From NCBI RefSeq assembly GCF_002163715.1, contig NZ_CP015698.1:496001-560000 (forward strand): a stretch of DNA of 64,000 bases, given 5' to 3'. Below, piece after piece: positions 1-9,791 of the stretch. The translations under genes were made by a program, and so were the position numbers. How positions within the stretch are numbered: the stretch's first letter is position 1; each line of letters begins with the position of its first letter. The notes under the pieces are model-generated. The model was not told the origin of the DNA and did not search any database. It was given only the letters and a program-made list of their open reading frames with translations. The DNA comes from Curvibacter sp. AEP1-3 (GTDB taxonomy: Bacteria; Pseudomonadota; Gammaproteobacteria; Burkholderiales; Burkholderiaceae_C).

Positions 1-500
1 AGCCAATTCAGCCCGCGCGCATCAAAATCCAAGCCGAACAAGCTGCTGGCGCCCGTGGATAATGCGCGACCAGCTATCAAATGCGTAGCAATAACCAGCC
101 CCCCGGCGCCTGCACACCACACACCCAACGGTGCCATCAGGCGCACGAGCAGCAGCATGACGGCCATGCCGTGCAGCACCCCGAAATAGATGTAGCTGCT
201 GGGAAACATGAACCATGAGCCCAGCGATACCAGTCCGGCCGCACCCGCAATCTGCAGCCATCGCCGACCGAACTGGCGCCAGCTTTGGCCTTGGCGTTGT
301 GCAATAGCCTGCCCTGCCCCGGCGCATAACAGGAAAAGGCTCAAGATGCAGGTGCGCTGCCAGGTCCAAAGCGGGTCGCGGTAAAAATCCTGCTGGATGA
401 CTCGGGCGTTGTTCAGGTCGAAGCAGAAATGAAAAAACGTCATCCACACCATGGCGAAACCACGGATCGCGTCCAGATTCTCAAAGCGGCGAACTGTCAT
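1..500 (-). CDS. Membrane acetyltransferase, DUF1624/HGSNAT family (3' part outside window)
   Basis: Only the first ~166 residues are present; the gene runs off the left edge. Starting at the ATG at 500 the protein opens with MTVRRFENLDAIRGF and then FHFCFDL. This R..LDAIRG plus H..FDL pattern opens the DUF1624 family, membrane acyl-transfer proteins related to heparan-alpha-glucosaminide N-acetyltransferase. Several hydrophobic helices follow, separated by short Arg-rich loops, as expected for an inner-membrane protein. The substrate cannot be told from sequence. It is divergent from nothing nearby: the next gene, an MFS transporter, ends 21 bases upstream on the same strand, so both may share a transcript. 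The family call is good; the function is unknown. Confidence 0.7.
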   Translation of the reverse strand, partial: MTVRRFENLDAIRGFAMVWMTFFHFCFDLNNARVIQQDFYRDPLWTWQRTCILSLFLLCAGAGQAIAQRQGQSWRQFGRRWLQIAGAAGLVSLGSWFMFPSSYIYFGVLHGMAVMLLLVRLMAPLGVWCAGAGGLVIATHLIAGRALSTGASSLFGLDFDARGLNW

Positions 501-521
501 GCCGACAGTCTAAACGGCAGC

Positions 522-1697
522 TCAGTGCACAACCCGGATGTCTTGCTGGCGCCTGCCCCAACGCAAGATGGTGCTTCCGAGCACAGCCAGAACCACTACC
601 GGAAGAGCGAGTCCCCATGTGGGCTGCTGAGTCAGAACAAACGCAAAAGTGGGCGGGCCCAAGGTCGCCCCCAGATTACCCATCTGGGCGACAGCCCCGT
701 TGGCACGCGCTTGTTGTGCCGCATCCTTGTTCAAAAACGGAATCAACGCGAAGGCCGTGCCACCCGCCAAGCCGGAGACACCCATCAGCAACAAAGCAGC
801 TGCCGTGTAACCCCATTGGGCCGACGCTGCCAAAGCGCAAGCAAAACCCGCCAAGGCCAGCAATGGATACACCCAGCGAAGCAGGCGCATGGGGCTTTGG
901 CGCCGCGTAAGCCAGCCCGCACCAAAGGTGCCTGCCATACCGGTAAACGGCAACGCTGCAGCGGCCCACTGTTGGCCGGGCGGCAAGGCTTGGGGCAGAA
1001 AGGTCAGCAATGCGACGGCCATGCCGGTGTAGCAAAAGAAGCACAGGCCCGGCAAGGCCGTGGACCACTGGGTGTAGATGCGCACATGGCGCGCCAAGAG
1101 ACTGGTGCGCACGGGATCCGGCAACCGCGCTGCGTCTTCAGGAATTAAGCGCCAGACCCCTGCGCATGCAAGCAAGAAGAGGGCTGCATGCAAGGCAAAC
1201 AGGCCTTGAACGCCATACAGCCCCAGAAAAGAGGGGCCGAAGGCGGCGCACAAGGCAAACGCGGTACCTACAAAGGTGCTCCACAAGCCCATCGCCACCG
1301 AGCGGTGTTGAGGCCCGGCTGCAGCCGCCATCAGCGTGGGGGCAGCGACCACTACGGACAGATGGGAGGCGCCCTCGAGCACACGGGTTGCAAAGAAAGC
1401 AAAAAAGGGCAAATCCAGCGCTTGAAGCGCAGCCAGAACGGCCCCCAGCGACAAACCACCCGCCAGCAGCCGCCGGTACCCGACCTTGGTAGCCAGCAAG
1501 CCCATACTGACACCCAGAGTCAGCCCCACCACCCCGACCATCGACAGTACCCACCCCATCTGTGCGGCGCTCACTCCATAGTGGGTTTGGAGGAGCTGGA
1601 AAGCGAGGGAGATTTTGGCGAACTGCAGGGCCGCCAGAATGCCACAGCCCCACAACAGGAATACGCGCGGCCAATGGGTAGTGGGTAATGTGCTCAT
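522..1697 (-). CDS. MFS transporter (YbfB/YjiJ- or CynX-like, 12 TM)
   Basis: A 391-residue hydrophobic protein with the two-times-six helix layout of the major facilitator superfamily. The first half contains GVVGLTLGVSMGLLATKVGYRR, split here as GLLATKVGYRR, which resembles the family's motif A between helices 2 and 3. An upstream in-frame methionine at 1817 would add 40 residues of low-complexity sequence overlapping the divergent gene, so the start at 1697 (MSTLPTTHWPRVFLLWG) is preferred; the hydrophobic segment begins right after it. No Shine-Dalgarno is obvious. The substrate cannot be inferred. It is transcribed away from rlhA and probably together with the truncated acetyltransferase gene downstream. 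Confidence 0.85.
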   Translation of the reverse strand: MSTLPTTHWPRVFLLWGCGILAALQFAKISLAFQLLQTHYGVSAAQMGWVLSMVGVVGLTLGVSMGLLATKVGYRRLLAGGLSLGAVLAALQALDLPFFAFFATRVLEGASHLSVVVAAPTLMAAAAGPQHRSVAMGLWSTFVGTAFALCAAFGPSFLGLYGVQGLFALHAALFLLACAGVWRLIPEDAARLPDPVRTSLLARHVRIYTQWSTALPGLCFFCYTGMAVALLTFLPQALPPGQQWAAAALPFTGMAGTFGAGWLTRRQSPMRLLRWVYPLLALAGFACALAASAQWGYTAAALLLMGVSGLAGGTAFALIPFLNKDAAQQARANGAVAQMGNLGATLGPPTFAFVLTQQPTWGLALPVVVLAVLGSTILRWGRRQQDIRVVH

Positions 1698-1747
1698 GGG
1701 AGCGGGTGAGTGTAGCCAGCTCTCATCCATAAGCCAGGCACCTGCGG

Positions 1748-1753
1748 GATAAT
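1748..1753 (+). promoter_or_regulatory. -10-like GATAAT, 8 nt before the rlhA ATG (probable leaderless start)
   Basis: GATAAT is followed by TCTGCCCC and then the ATG of rlhA. There is no purine-rich ribosome binding site. A -10 element at this distance would put the first transcribed base at or next to the A of ATG. The same arrangement precedes map, dapC and, less perfectly, the glycosyltransferase gene at 34013. I see no good -35 box. Confidence 0.5.
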
Positions 1754-1761
1754 TCTGCCCC

Positions 1762-3780
1762 ATGTCTTTGCAAGATTTCCAACTCGAATTGCTGGCGCCT
1801 GCCCGCACGGCTGACATCGGTATCGAAGCCGTGAACCACGGTGCCGATGCGGTCTACATCGGCGGCCCCGGCTTCGGGGCCCGCTCCAGCGCCGACAACA
1901 GCGTGGCCGACATCGCGCGGCTGGTGCAGCACGCGCACCGCTACAACAGCCGCATCTTCGTCACCATGAACACCATCCTGCGGGACGACGAGCTGGAGCC
2001 CGCACGCAAACAGGCCTGGCAACTGTTTGAGGCCGGTGTCGATGCCCTTATCGTGCAAGACATGGGGTTGTTGGCTATCGATATGCCGCCGTTGCAGCTT
2101 CATGCCAGTACCCAGACGGATATCCGCACGCCCGAGAAAGCACGCTTCTTGCAAGACGTGGGCCTCTCGCAAATCGTGCTGGCACGCGAACTCACGACCA
2201 AGCAGATTGCGGCCATCCGCGCCGCCACCGATCCGGAGAAGTGCACGCTGGAGTTCTTTATCCACGGCGCTCTGTGCGTGGCCTACAGCGGCCAGTGCTA
2301 CATCAGCGCAGCCCACACGGGGCGCAGCGCCAACCGGGGCGAATGCAGCCAGGCCTGCCGCCTTCCCTACCAGGTCGTGGACGACAAGGGCCGCTTTGTG
2401 GCGCACGACAAGCATGTGCTGTCCATGAAAGACAACAACCAAAGCGAGAACCTGGCCGCCTTGGTGGATGCAGGCATCCGCAGCTTCAAGATCGAAGGGC
2501 GCTACAAGGACATGGGCTATGTGAAAAACATCACCGCCCACTACCGCAAGCTGCTGGACCGGCTGATCGAGGACCGTCAGTACTCTGACCAACCCTTGGC
2601 CCGAAGCAGCAGTGGCACCACCACCTTCACCTTCGATCCCGACCCTAACCAGAACTTCAACCGCGAATTCACCGACTACTTTGTGCAGGGCCGCCAGATC
2701 GACATCGGGGCCTTCGACACCCCCAAAAACCCGGGCCAAGCTATCGGTTACGTCACCAAGGTCAATGCCGACAGCGTGGAACTGGAGCTGATGGACCGCA
2801 GCAAACACTTAAGCAATGGCGATGGCCTGTGCTATTACGACCTGCAAAAAGAACTGGTGGGCTTGGCCATCAACCGCGCAGAAGCCATCAACGCGGCCAA
2901 GGGCTTGTGGCGCGTGTTCCCCAAAGACCCCATGCCGGGTTTCAAAGACCTGCGCAAAGGCGTGGAGGTGAACCGCAACCGCGATGTGAACTGGACCCGC
3001 ACCCTCGACAAAAAGAGCAGCGACCGGCGCATCGGCGTCTGGGCCGTGTTGACAGAAGTCCCAGAGGGCATTGCCCTCACCCTGACCGATGAAGACGGCT
3101 TCACCGCCACTGCCCGCACCACCCTGCCCCGCGAGCTGGCCAAGGATACTGGCACGGCGATGGACACCCTCAAGGACAACGTCAGCAAAATGGGCGCCAC
3201 CATTTTTGCGGCGCTCGATGTGCAAGTGCAGTTCAGCCAGCCCTGGTTTGTACCCGCCTCGGTGCTCAACCCCCTGCGGCGTGAGGCGGTGGATGCGCTG
3301 GAGCGTGCCCGTGCTGCCGGATTTGTGCGCTTGGCGCCCGGTGTGGCGGTGGAGCCACCGGTGGCCTATCCCGAAGACACCTTGAGCTACCTCGCCAACG
3401 TGTTCAACCAGGCGGCCCACGGCTTTTACGCCAAGCATGGTGTCAAAGTGATTGCCCCGGCCTATGAGGCGGTGGAAGAACTGGGTGAGGTGAGCCTGAT
3501 GATCACCAAGCACTGTGTGCGCTTCTCTTTAAGCCTCTGCCCCAAGCAGGCCAAAGGCGTGACTGGTGTGCAAGGCCAAGTGAAGGCGGAGCCTTTACAA
3601 CTCATCAACGGCAAAGAAAAGCTCACTCTGCGCTTTGACTGCAAACCCTGCGAAATGCATGTGGTGGGCAAGATGAAAACCAGTGTGGCCAACCAGAGCC
3701 GCAAAGAGCTGCTGGAAGCGGCACAGGGCGTGCCCATGACTTTCCACAAGACCCGACCCAAGCAGGAGTTCGGGCACTAA
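1762..3780 (+). CDS. rlhA: 23S rRNA C2501 hydroxylation factor RlhA (peptidase U32 family)
   Basis: 672 residues, matching the long form of the U32 family (E. coli RlhA/YdcP, about 650 residues) rather than the shorter TrhP/YegQ. Close matches include the opening LELLAPARTADIGIEAVNHG, HGADAVYIGGPGFGAR, HGALCVAYSGQC and GRSANRGECSQACR, where the cysteines belong to the set thought to bind an iron-sulfur cluster, then SFKIEGRYKDMGYVKN. The C-terminal third carries the DUF3656/collagenase-like extension and another Cys-rich stretch (FDCKPCEMH). RlhA is needed for 5-hydroxycytidine at position 2501 of 23S rRNA in E. coli. It stands alone between divergent MFS and convergent genes, with a terminator hairpin just after its stop. 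Confidence 0.9.
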   Translation: MSLQDFQLELLAPARTADIGIEAVNHGADAVYIGGPGFGARSSADNSVADIARLVQHAHRYNSRIFVTMNTILRDDELEPARKQAWQLFEAGVDALIVQDMGLLAIDMPPLQLHASTQTDIRTPEKARFLQDVGLSQIVLARELTTKQIAAIRAATDPEKCTLEFFIHGALCVAYSGQCYISAAHTGRSANRGECSQACRLPYQVVDDKGRFVAHDKHVLSMKDNNQSENLAALVDAGIRSFKIEGRYKDMGYVKNITAHYRKLLDRLIEDRQYSDQPLARSSSGTTTFTFDPDPNQNFNREFTDYFVQGRQIDIGAFDTPKNPGQAIGYVTKVNADSVELELMDRSKHLSNGDGLCYYDLQKELVGLAINRAEAINAAKGLWRVFPKDPMPGFKDLRKGVEVNRNRDVNWTRTLDKKSSDRRIGVWAVLTEVPEGIALTLTDEDGFTATARTTLPRELAKDTGTAMDTLKDNVSKMGATIFAALDVQVQFSQPWFVPASVLNPLRREAVDALERARAAGFVRLAPGVAVEPPVAYPEDTLSYLANVFNQAAHGFYAKHGVKVIAPAYEAVEELGEVSLMITKHCVRFSLSLCPKQAKGVTGVQGQVKAEPLQLINGKEKLTLRFDCKPCEMHVVGKMKTSVANQSRKELLEAAQGVPMTFHKTRPKQEFGH

Positions 3781-3783
3781 GGG

Positions 3784-4020
3784 CTAGCGAGGGCCCGGCG
3801 TCGGGCCTTCGTTTTCTGCAGGTGAATTCAGCAGATGCCACGCAAACCGCAGGCCCAGCACCGCATTGCCAATGGCAAAAACCGCAACGATCACCGAAGC
3901 GATCGGTGACAGGTTGCGGTTCTGAACAATCCAGACCAGCGCCGTCGACAATCCATTGAGCGCGAGCATCAGCCAAAAGGCGGCTTTGCTCGGCTGGATC
4001 AGACGGCGCAGGCGTATCAC
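3784..4020 (-). CDS. Small membrane protein, unknown function, coupled to nitroreductase gene
   Basis: A 78-residue protein with two likely membrane helices (AFWLMLALNGLSTALVWIV and IASVIVAVFAIGNAVLGLRFA) and a Pro/Gly-rich tail. A longer frame upstream (to 4080) overlaps the nitroreductase coding sequence in another frame. The GTG at 4020 forms a GTGA overlap with the TGA of the nitroreductase gene, the usual sign of translational coupling, so I place the start there. I do not recognise the family. Its coupling suggests co-expression with the nitroreductase but not a shared function. Confidence 0.6.
   Translation of the reverse strand: MIRLRRLIQPSKAAFWLMLALNGLSTALVWIVQNRNLSPIASVIVAVFAIGNAVLGLRFAWHLLNSPAENEGPTPGPR
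3792..3814 (+). terminator. Intrinsic terminator after rlhA
   Basis: GGCCCG (3792-3797), loop GCGT, CGGGCC (3802-3807), followed by TTCGTTTT. A 6-bp GC-only stem and a T-rich tail 12 bases after the rlhA stop. It overlaps the last codons of the convergent small membrane protein gene. Confidence 0.75.
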
Positions 4021-4655
4021 TTCACTTCGGTCACAAAGTTGTCGCGGCTGCGGCGCACCTTCTTCAGGTTCACCAACCAATCACCTTCATCGGCGCGGTA
4101 GCCCAAAGGCATGATCACCACGCTGCGCAGGCCACGCTTGTCCAAGCCCAGGATCTCGTCCACGGCCTTGGGGTCAAAACCTTCCATCGGGGTGGCATCG
4201 ACTTGTTCTTCCGCCGCAGCAATCAGGGCGGTACCCACGCCAATGTAGGCTTGGCGGGCAGCGTGCTGGTAATTCACCTCGGCATCACGTGGCACGTAGG
4301 TGCCCAGAATCATCTTGCGGTAGCTTTCCCAACCTTCGTTGATGAAGCCGCGCTCGGTGTTCACCAGGTCGAACATCATGTTGATGCGATCCGCGGTGTA
4401 GTTGTCCCATGCTGCAAACACCAGAAGGTGTGAGCCATCGGTGATTTGCGCCTGGTTCCATGCAACCGGTACGATCTTTTCACGCACTTCCTTGCTGCTC
4501 ACCACAATCACTTCATAGGGCTGCAAGCCGCTGGAGGTGGCGGTCAGACGGATGGCTTCCAGGATACGGTCCAGCTTTTCCTGCGGGACTGCCTTGGCGG
4601 GATTGAATTTCTTGGCAGCGTAGCGCCACTGCAGTTTGCTGATCAGATCGGACAT
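4017..4655 (-). CDS. NAD(P)H-dependent nitroreductase, NfsB-like
   Basis: 212 residues of the FMN-dependent nitroreductase fold. Recognisable points are the N-terminal LQWRYAAKKFNP (FMN phosphate-binding Arg/Lys region of the NfsB/NfnB group), LTATSSGLQPYEVIVV, and the C-terminal GYRADEGDWL. Family members reduce nitroaromatics, quinones or flavins with NAD(P)H in the cytoplasm. The start at 4655 (MSDLISKLQWRY) is preferred over one 28 codons upstream because homologous sequence begins here and the extra residues overlap the intergenic region with the purL terminator. The gene is followed by an overlapping small membrane protein gene. Confidence 0.88.
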   Translation of the reverse strand: MSDLISKLQWRYAAKKFNPAKAVPQEKLDRILEAIRLTATSSGLQPYEVIVVSSKEVREKIVPVAWNQAQITDGSHLLVFAAWDNYTADRINMMFDLVNTERGFINEGWESYRKMILGTYVPRDAEVNYQHAARQAYIGVGTALIAAAEEQVDATPMEGFDPKAVDEILGLDKRGLRSVVIMPLGYRADEGDWLVNLKKVRRSRDNFVTEVK

Positions 4656-4731
4656 CAGGTACTTTCTAAAGTTGATTGACGGCAACCACCTTGGCTGCAG
4701 CCGGAAGTCGACAGCTGGGGACTGTAAATCC

Positions 4732-4758
4732 AAAAACAAGGGGCCCGCAGGCCCCTTG
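4732..4758 (-). terminator. Intrinsic terminator of purL
   Basis: On the minus strand CAAGGGGCC, loop TGCG, GGCCCCTTG, then TTTTTGG. A perfect 9-bp stem with a U-rich tail, located 28 bases beyond the purL stop and upstream of the nitroreductase gene. Confidence 0.9.
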
Positions 4759-4785
4759 AATCAAACTGATGTCCCGCTCAGGGGA

Positions 4786-7700
4786 TTAACCCACCCACTT
4801 GCGCGCATTGCGCCACAGCTGCATCCAGGGGCTGAATTCGCTCTTGTCCAGGCTGGTCCAGCTCATCTGCACGTTGCGGAACACCCGCTCGGGGTGCGGC
4901 ATCATGGCGGTGAAGCGACCTTCAGCGGTCGTCACAGCCGTCAAGCCACCGGCGCTGCCGTTCGGGTTGAACGGATAGGCCTCGGTCGCGGCGCCTGTGT
5001 TGTCCACATAACGCATGGCGGCAATGGATTTGTCGGCGTTTCCACGGTACTTGAAGTTGGCGTAACCCTCGCCGTGCGCTACCGCAATCGGCAGGCGCAT
5101 GCCGGCCAGATCAGTGAAGAACAAGGACGGTGACTCCAGCACTTCCACTAGCGAGAGGCGGGCTTCAAAGCGCTCGCTCTGGTTGGTAGTGAAGCGTGGC
5201 CAGTCCTGCGCGCCGGGGATGATGTCTGCCAGCTCGGCAAACATCTGGCAGCCGTTGCACACGCCCAAGCCAAAGGTGTCCTGGCGGGCAAAGAAGGCTT
5301 TGAACTGCTCGGACAGCACGTCGTTGAACGTGATGCTGCGCGCCCAGCCGATACCGGCACCCAGCGTGTCGCCATAGCTGAAACCGCCGCAAGCGACCAC
5401 GCCCTTGAAGTCTGCGAGCTTCGCACGACCGGTCTGCAAGTCGGTCATGTGCACGTCATAAGCTTCAAAGCCGGCTTCTGTGAAAGCATAGGCCATTTCC
5501 ACATGGGAGTTGACGCCCTGCTCGCGCAGCACGGCCACCTTGGGGCGGCTCGTCAGGATGGCAGGCGCTCCTGATTTGATAGCTGCTTGCGCAGACTCCA
5601 CGAGCGCCAGAGCCTTGTTGGGCATGTAAATATGCATGCCAGGATCGCTTTCAGCGCCGGCTGCGGCGTGTTCGGCATCGGCACAAACAGGGTTGTCGCG
5701 CTGCTGAGCGATCTTCCAGCTTACGGCATCCCAGACCTGGTGCAGGTCGGCCAGCTTGGCGCTGAAGATGCTCTTGGCATCGCGCCAAATTTGGAGCTCG
5801 CCCTTGCCCGCATCGATGGCATCAGTCGCCGGACGCGTCTTGCCGATGAAGTGGCTGAACTTGGACAGGCCATGCTCGCGCAAAGTAGCCATCACTTCCG
5901 AGCGCTCAGCGGTGCGCACCTGCAGCACCACGCCCAGCTCTTCGCTGAACAGGGCCTTGAGTGTGGCTTCTTCACGGCGGGCACCCACCTGCCCTGACCA
6001 GTTTTTGCTGTCGCCCACATCCATGCGGCTGTCGGAGATGCCGTCGCCCTCGGTGACCAGCATGTCCACGTTCAGGGCCACACCTACGCGACCGGCAAAG
6101 GCCATTTCGGCTACGGTCGCCAGCAGACCACCATCGCCACGGTCGTGATAGGCCAATACCTGGCCCTTGGCGCGCAAGGCATTCACCGCGTTGACCAGGT
6201 TCACCAAGTCTTTAGCGTCGTCCAGATCGGGCACCTTTTCGCCCACCTGGTCCAGGGTCTGCGCGAGAATGCTCGCAGCCATGCGGTGCTGGCCCTTGCC
6301 GAGATCCACCAACACCAGGGTGGTGTCCTCGGACGCGTTGAGCTGGGGCGTCAAGGTTCCACGGACGTCTTGCAAGGTGGCGAAACCACTCACGATCAGG
6401 GACACGGGAGAGGTCACCTTCTTGTCGGTGCCAGCGTCTTTCCATTGGGTGCGCATGGACAGGCTGTCCTTGCCCACGGGGATGGAGATACCCAAAGCCG
6501 GACACAGCTCCATGCCCACAGCCTTGACGGTGGCGTACAGCGCGGCATCTTCACCGGGTTCGCCGCAGGCGGCCATCCAGTTGGCGGACAGCTTCACCCG
6601 CGGCAGCTCAATGGGGGCAGCCAAGAGGTTGGTGATGGCTTCGGCCACGGCCATGCGGCCGGAGGCTGGTGCATCCAGCGCAGCCAGCGGCGTGCGCTCG
6701 CCCATGGACATGGCTTCGCCCGCAAAGCCCTTGAAGTCAGCCAAAGTGACCGCGCAGTCTGCCACCGGCACCTGCCAGGGGCCGACCATCTGGTCGCGGT
6801 GGGTCAGGCCACCCACGGTACGGTCGCCGATGGTGATCAGGAAGCGCTTGGAGGCCACAGTGGGGTGCGCCAGCACATCGATGACGGCCTTCTGCAAGTC
6901 CACGCCAGTCAGGTCCAGCGGTTTGAATTGGCGGGCTACGGTCTTTACATCGCGGTGCATCTTGGGCGGCTTGCCCAACAAGACATTCATCGGCATGTCC
7001 ACCGGAGACTCCGCACCCTCGTCCACCAACTGCAACTGGCGCTCTTCAGTCGCCACGCCAATCACCGCAAACGGGCAACGCTCGCGCTCGCACAGCGCTT
7101 CAAACTGCGCCAGCGACTCGGGAGCGATGGCCAAGACGAAGCGTTCCTGGCTCTCGTTGCACCAAATTTCTTTGGGTGCCATGCCGGACTCTTCGAGCTT
7201 GACGGCACGCAAATCAAAGCGGGCGCCACGGCCTGCGTCGTTGGTCAGCTCGGGGAAGGCGTTGGACAAGCCGCCCGCACCCACATCATGGATGGCCAGG
7301 ATGGGGTTGCGCTCACCTTGCATCCAGCACTGATTAATCACCTCTTGCGCACGACGCTCGATCTCGGGGTTGCCGCGCTGCACCGAGTCAAAGTCCAGTT
7401 CTGCCGCGTTGGCGCCGGTGGCCATGGAGCTGGCAGCGCTGCCACCCATGCCAATGCGCATGCCGGGGCCGCCGAGCTGGATCAGCAGGCTGCCAGCGGG
7501 GAATTCAATCTTGTCGGTCTGGTCGGCATCGATGATGCCGAGGCCACCTGCGATCATGATGGGCTTGTGGTAGCCGCGTGCCACGGTGTCCACATCGCTG
7601 GCGACTGTCTGCTCGTACTCGCGGAAATAGCCCAGCAGGTTGGGCCGGCCAAATTCGTTGTTGAACGCCGCACCGCCCAAGGGGCCTTCGACCATGATCT

Positions 7701-8811
7701 GCAGCGGGCTGGCAATGTGCTCAGGCTTGCCCAAGGTGCTGCCCCAGAGCTTGGACACGGTAAAGCCGGTCAGGCCCGCCTTGGGCTTGGAGCCGCGGCC
7801 GGTCGCACCTTCGTCACGGATTTCGCCACCCGCACCCGTAGAGGCGCCGGGGAATGGGGAGATGGCTGTGGGGTGGTTATGGGTTTCCACCTTCATCAGG
7901 ATATGGTTGGTCTTGCTATGCTTTTCGTAGCTTGGCGCGCTCACTGCACCTGCGCCATTGGCCGATTTAGCTGTAAAGCGCTCGACCTGCACGCCTTCCA
8001 TCACCGAGGCGTTGTCCGAGTAGGCCACCAGCATGTACTGGGGGTGCAGCTGGTGCGTGTTGCGGATCATGCCGAACATGCTCTTGTCCTGGGCCACGCC
8101 GTCGATGGTGAACTGGGCGTTGAAAATTTTGTGGCGGCAGTGCTCGCTATTGGCCTGCGCAAACATCATCAATTCCACGTCGGTCGGGTTGCGGCCCAGC
8201 GTGGTGAAGGCGTTCACCAGGTAGTCAATCTCATCAGCGGCCAGGGCCAAACCAAATTGCGTGTTGGCTTTCACCAAGGCGTCTTTGCCACCGGCCAACA
8301 CGTCCACATGGTCCATGGGCGCGGGTTGAAGGGCGTTGAAAAGCTCTTGTGCTTGAGCGCGATCCAACATGGCGCTCTCGGTCATGCGGTCGTGCAGCAG
8401 GGCGGCCAAGGCCTGGAGCTGCTCCGGAGTCAGAGCACTTTTGCTCAATAGGCCGTTCTTCAAGGTCAAGCGGTACTCCACCAGACGCTCTACACGCTTC
8501 ACGGCCAGGCCGCAGTTGTGGGCGATATCGGTAGCCTTGGAGGCCCAGGGGCTCACGGTGCCGAAACGGGGGCTCACCACGATCGCGGGGCCTTCAGACG
8601 GACCGGTGTACGGGTCACCATAGGTCAGCAAAGCGGCCAGCTTGTCGGCCAGGGGCTTGTCCAGAGCCGCTTCGGTAGCGGCCAGGTGCACAAAACGGGC
8701 AGCAATGCCGGAAATCTTGTCGCTCACACCTTGCAAGGCGGGCAGGAGTTGTTGGACGCGGAAATTGCTCAGGGCGTTACCGCCCTCGAAAGAGGTGATG
8801 TGCAGGGTCAC
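4786..8811 (-). CDS. purL: Phosphoribosylformylglycinamidine synthase (FGAM synthase)
   Basis: Long single-chain purine biosynthesis enzyme, 1341 residues, converting FGAR, glutamine and ATP to FGAM. Seen in order: an N-terminal PurS-like region, [20 protein letters not shown] start of the synthetase part, [31 protein letters not shown] (ATP site), [16 protein letters not shown], and a C-terminal class I glutamine amidotransferase with GVCNGCQM (catalytic Cys) and the MPHPERVF triad region. The GTG at 8811 is taken as start because similarity begins at [11 protein letters not shown] and an AAGG lies just upstream; a start at 8862 would add 17 unrelated residues. A 45-bp palindromic element is embedded in frame in the linker before the amidotransferase domain (see repeat). 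Confidence 0.95.
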   Translation of the reverse strand: MTLHITSFEGGNALSNFRVQQLLPALQGVSDKISGIAARFVHLAATEAALDKPLADKLAALLTYGDPYTGPSEGPAIVVSPRFGTVSPWASKATDIAHNCGLAVKRVERLVEYRLTLKNGLLSKSALTPEQLQALAALLHDRMTESAMLDRAQAQELFNALQPAPMDHVDVLAGGKDALVKANTQFGLALAADEIDYLVNAFTTLGRNPTDVELMMFAQANSEHCRHKIFNAQFTIDGVAQDKSMFGMIRNTHQLHPQYMLVAYSDNASVMEGVQVERFTAKSANGAGAVSAPSYEKHSKTNHILMKVETHNHPTAISPFPGASTGAGGEIRDEGATGRGSKPKAGLTGFTVSKLWGSTLGKPEHIASPLQIMVEGPLGGAAFNNEFGRPNLLGYFREYEQTVASDVDTVARGYHKPIMIAGGLGIIDADQTDKIEFPAGSLLIQLGGPGMRIGMGGSAASSMATGANAAELDFDSVQRGNPEIERRAQEVINQCWMQGERNPILAIHDVGAGGLSNAFPELTNDAGRGARFDLRAVKLEESGMAPKEIWCNESQERFVLAIAPESLAQFEALCERERCPFAVIGVATEERQLQLVDEGAESPVDMPMNVLLGKPPKMHRDVKTVARQFKPLDLTGVDLQKAVIDVLAHPTVASKRFLITIGDRTVGGLTHRDQMVGPWQVPVADCAVTLADFKGFAGEAMSMGERTPLAALDAPASGRMAVAEAITNLLAAPIELPRVKLSANWMAACGEPGEDAALYATVKAVGMELCPALGISIPVGKDSLSMRTQWKDAGTDKKVTSPVSLIVSGFATLQDVRGTLTPQLNASEDTTLVLVDLGKGQHRMAASILAQTLDQVGEKVPDLDDAKDLVNLVNAVNALRAKGQVLAYHDRGDGGLLATVAEMAFAGRVGVALNVDMLVTEGDGISDSRMDVGDSKNWSGQVGARREEATLKALFSEELGVVLQVRTAERSEVMATLREHGLSKFSHFIGKTRPATDAIDAGKGELQIWRDAKSIFSAKLADLHQVWDAVSWKIAQQRDNPVCADAEHAAAGAESDPGMHIYMPNKALALVESAQAAIKSGAPAILTSRPKVAVLREQGVNSHVEMAYAFTEAGFEAYDVHMTDLQTGRAKLADFKGVVACGGFSYGDTLGAGIGWARSITFNDVLSEQFKAFFARQDTFGLGVCNGCQMFAELADIIPGAQDWPRFTTNQSERFEARLSLVEVLESPSLFFTDLAGMRLPIAVAHGEGYANFKYRGNADKSIAAMRYVDNTGAATEAYPFNPNGSAGGLTAVTTAEGRFTAMMPHPERVFRNVQMSWTSLDKSEFSPWMQLWRNARKWVG
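5564..5608 (-). repeat. 45-bp palindromic element in frame within purL
   Basis: Bounded by the inverted repeat GGCGCTC / GAGCGCC. In the coding orientation it encodes [15 protein letters not shown], in the linker that joins the synthetase and amidotransferase parts, where E. coli PurL has unrelated and shorter sequence. By hand alignment about 30 of 45 positions match a segment of prmB (26553-26597) in the same reading frame, and the 20 bases at its left end match 18 of 20 in ligA. I read these as copies of a dispersed element. Confidence 0.6.
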
Positions 8812-8955
8812 TGTGGTGGCCTTGTAATGGGCTGGAGCGTTGGGGAGTGGTGATCCACACACGGCCGCTGACTGGGGACGCGCATGGAAGCTCCGGATTT
8901 TACCCGCCAGTGGACGCCGCTTTTCCCCACCGGCTCGCGCGGCTCCGCCGGATGG

Positions 8956-8961
8956 GATAAT
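8956..8961 (+). promoter_or_regulatory. -10-like GATAAT, 8 nt before the map ATG
   Basis: GATAAT, then CCTGCCCC, then ATG. Same layout as for rlhA and dapC; no Shine-Dalgarno. It predicts a leaderless map transcript. Confidence 0.5.
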
Positions 8962-8969
8962 CCTGCCCC

Positions 8970-9779
8970 ATGACTATCACTTACAAAGACGCCCAAGGCA
9001 TTGCCGGCATGCGTATCGCGGGCAAACTGGCCTCTGAAGTACTGGACTACCTCACGCCGTTCGTCCAACCCGGCGTGACGACCAACGAGCTCGACAAGCT
9101 GGCTCACGACTACATCACGCAGGTGCAAGGCGCCATTCCCGCACCCTTGAACTACACCGGTGGCGGCAACACGCCCTACCCCAAGTCCATCTGCACCTCG
9201 GTGAACCAGCAGGTGTGCCACGGCATTCCCAATGACAAGCAGCTGAAAAAAGGCGACATCGTCAACATCGACGTCACCGTCATCAAAGACACCTGGCACG
9301 GCGACACTAGCCGCATGTTCCTGGTGGGTGATTGCTCCATTGCGGCCAAGCGCTTGTGTTCCATCACCTACGAAGCCATGTGGGTGGGCATCCAGATGGT
9401 CAAGCCCGGAGTCCACCTCGGTGACATTGGCCATGCCATCCAGAAATTTGCTGAAGGCAAGGGCTTCAGCGTGGTGCGCGAGTTTTGCGGGCATGGCATC
9501 GGCCAGGTCTTCCATGAAGAGCCTCAAGTGCTGCACTACGGCCGCCCCGGGACCTTGGAAAAGCTCAAAGAAGGCATGACCTTCACCATCGAGCCCATGA
9601 TCAACGCCGGTGGCAAAGAAATCAAGGACGGTCCTGAAAAAGACGGCTGGAGCATCGTCACCAAGGACCGTTCCCTTTCCGCCCAGTGGGAGCACACCGT
9701 GCTGGTCACACCGACCGGTTACGAAGTGCTAACCCTTTCCGCCGGCAGTCCTGCGACGCCAGATTTTGTGACTGCCTGA
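8970..9779 (+). CDS. map: Methionine aminopeptidase, type I
   Basis: 269 residues, the normal length. Metal and substrate ligands of the pita-bread fold are visible: [16 protein letters not shown] (His of the substrate site), [10 protein letters not shown] (Asp), DTSRMFLVG (Asp), [21 protein letters not shown] (His) and FTIEPM (Glu), with a final Glu in QWEHTVLVT. Removes the N-terminal Met from nascent proteins in the cytosol. Type I lacks the insert of type II enzymes. glnD starts 12 bases after its stop, so the two are probably one transcript. It is divergent from purL. Confidence 0.95.
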   Translation: MTITYKDAQGIAGMRIAGKLASEVLDYLTPFVQPGVTTNELDKLAHDYITQVQGAIPAPLNYTGGGNTPYPKSICTSVNQQVCHGIPNDKQLKKGDIVNIDVTVIKDTWHGDTSRMFLVGDCSIAAKRLCSITYEAMWVGIQMVKPGVHLGDIGHAIQKFAEGKGFSVVREFCGHGIGQVFHEEPQVLHYGRPGTLEKLKEGMTFTIEPMINAGGKEIKDGPEKDGWSIVTKDRSLSAQWEHTVLVTPTGYEVLTLSAGSPATPDFVTA

Positions 9780-9791
9780 CGCCTTCTGCGA

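Noticed and set aside
6145..8451. Open frame of 768 codons on the plus strand opposite purL
   Set aside because: It is antisense to conserved PurL motifs and consists of His/Gln/Gly-rich sequence typical of a GC-rich shadow frame.
8812..8969. Riboswitch or PurR-type site between purL and map
   Set aside because: I looked for purine-riboswitch pairing and a PurR-like palindrome and found neither.
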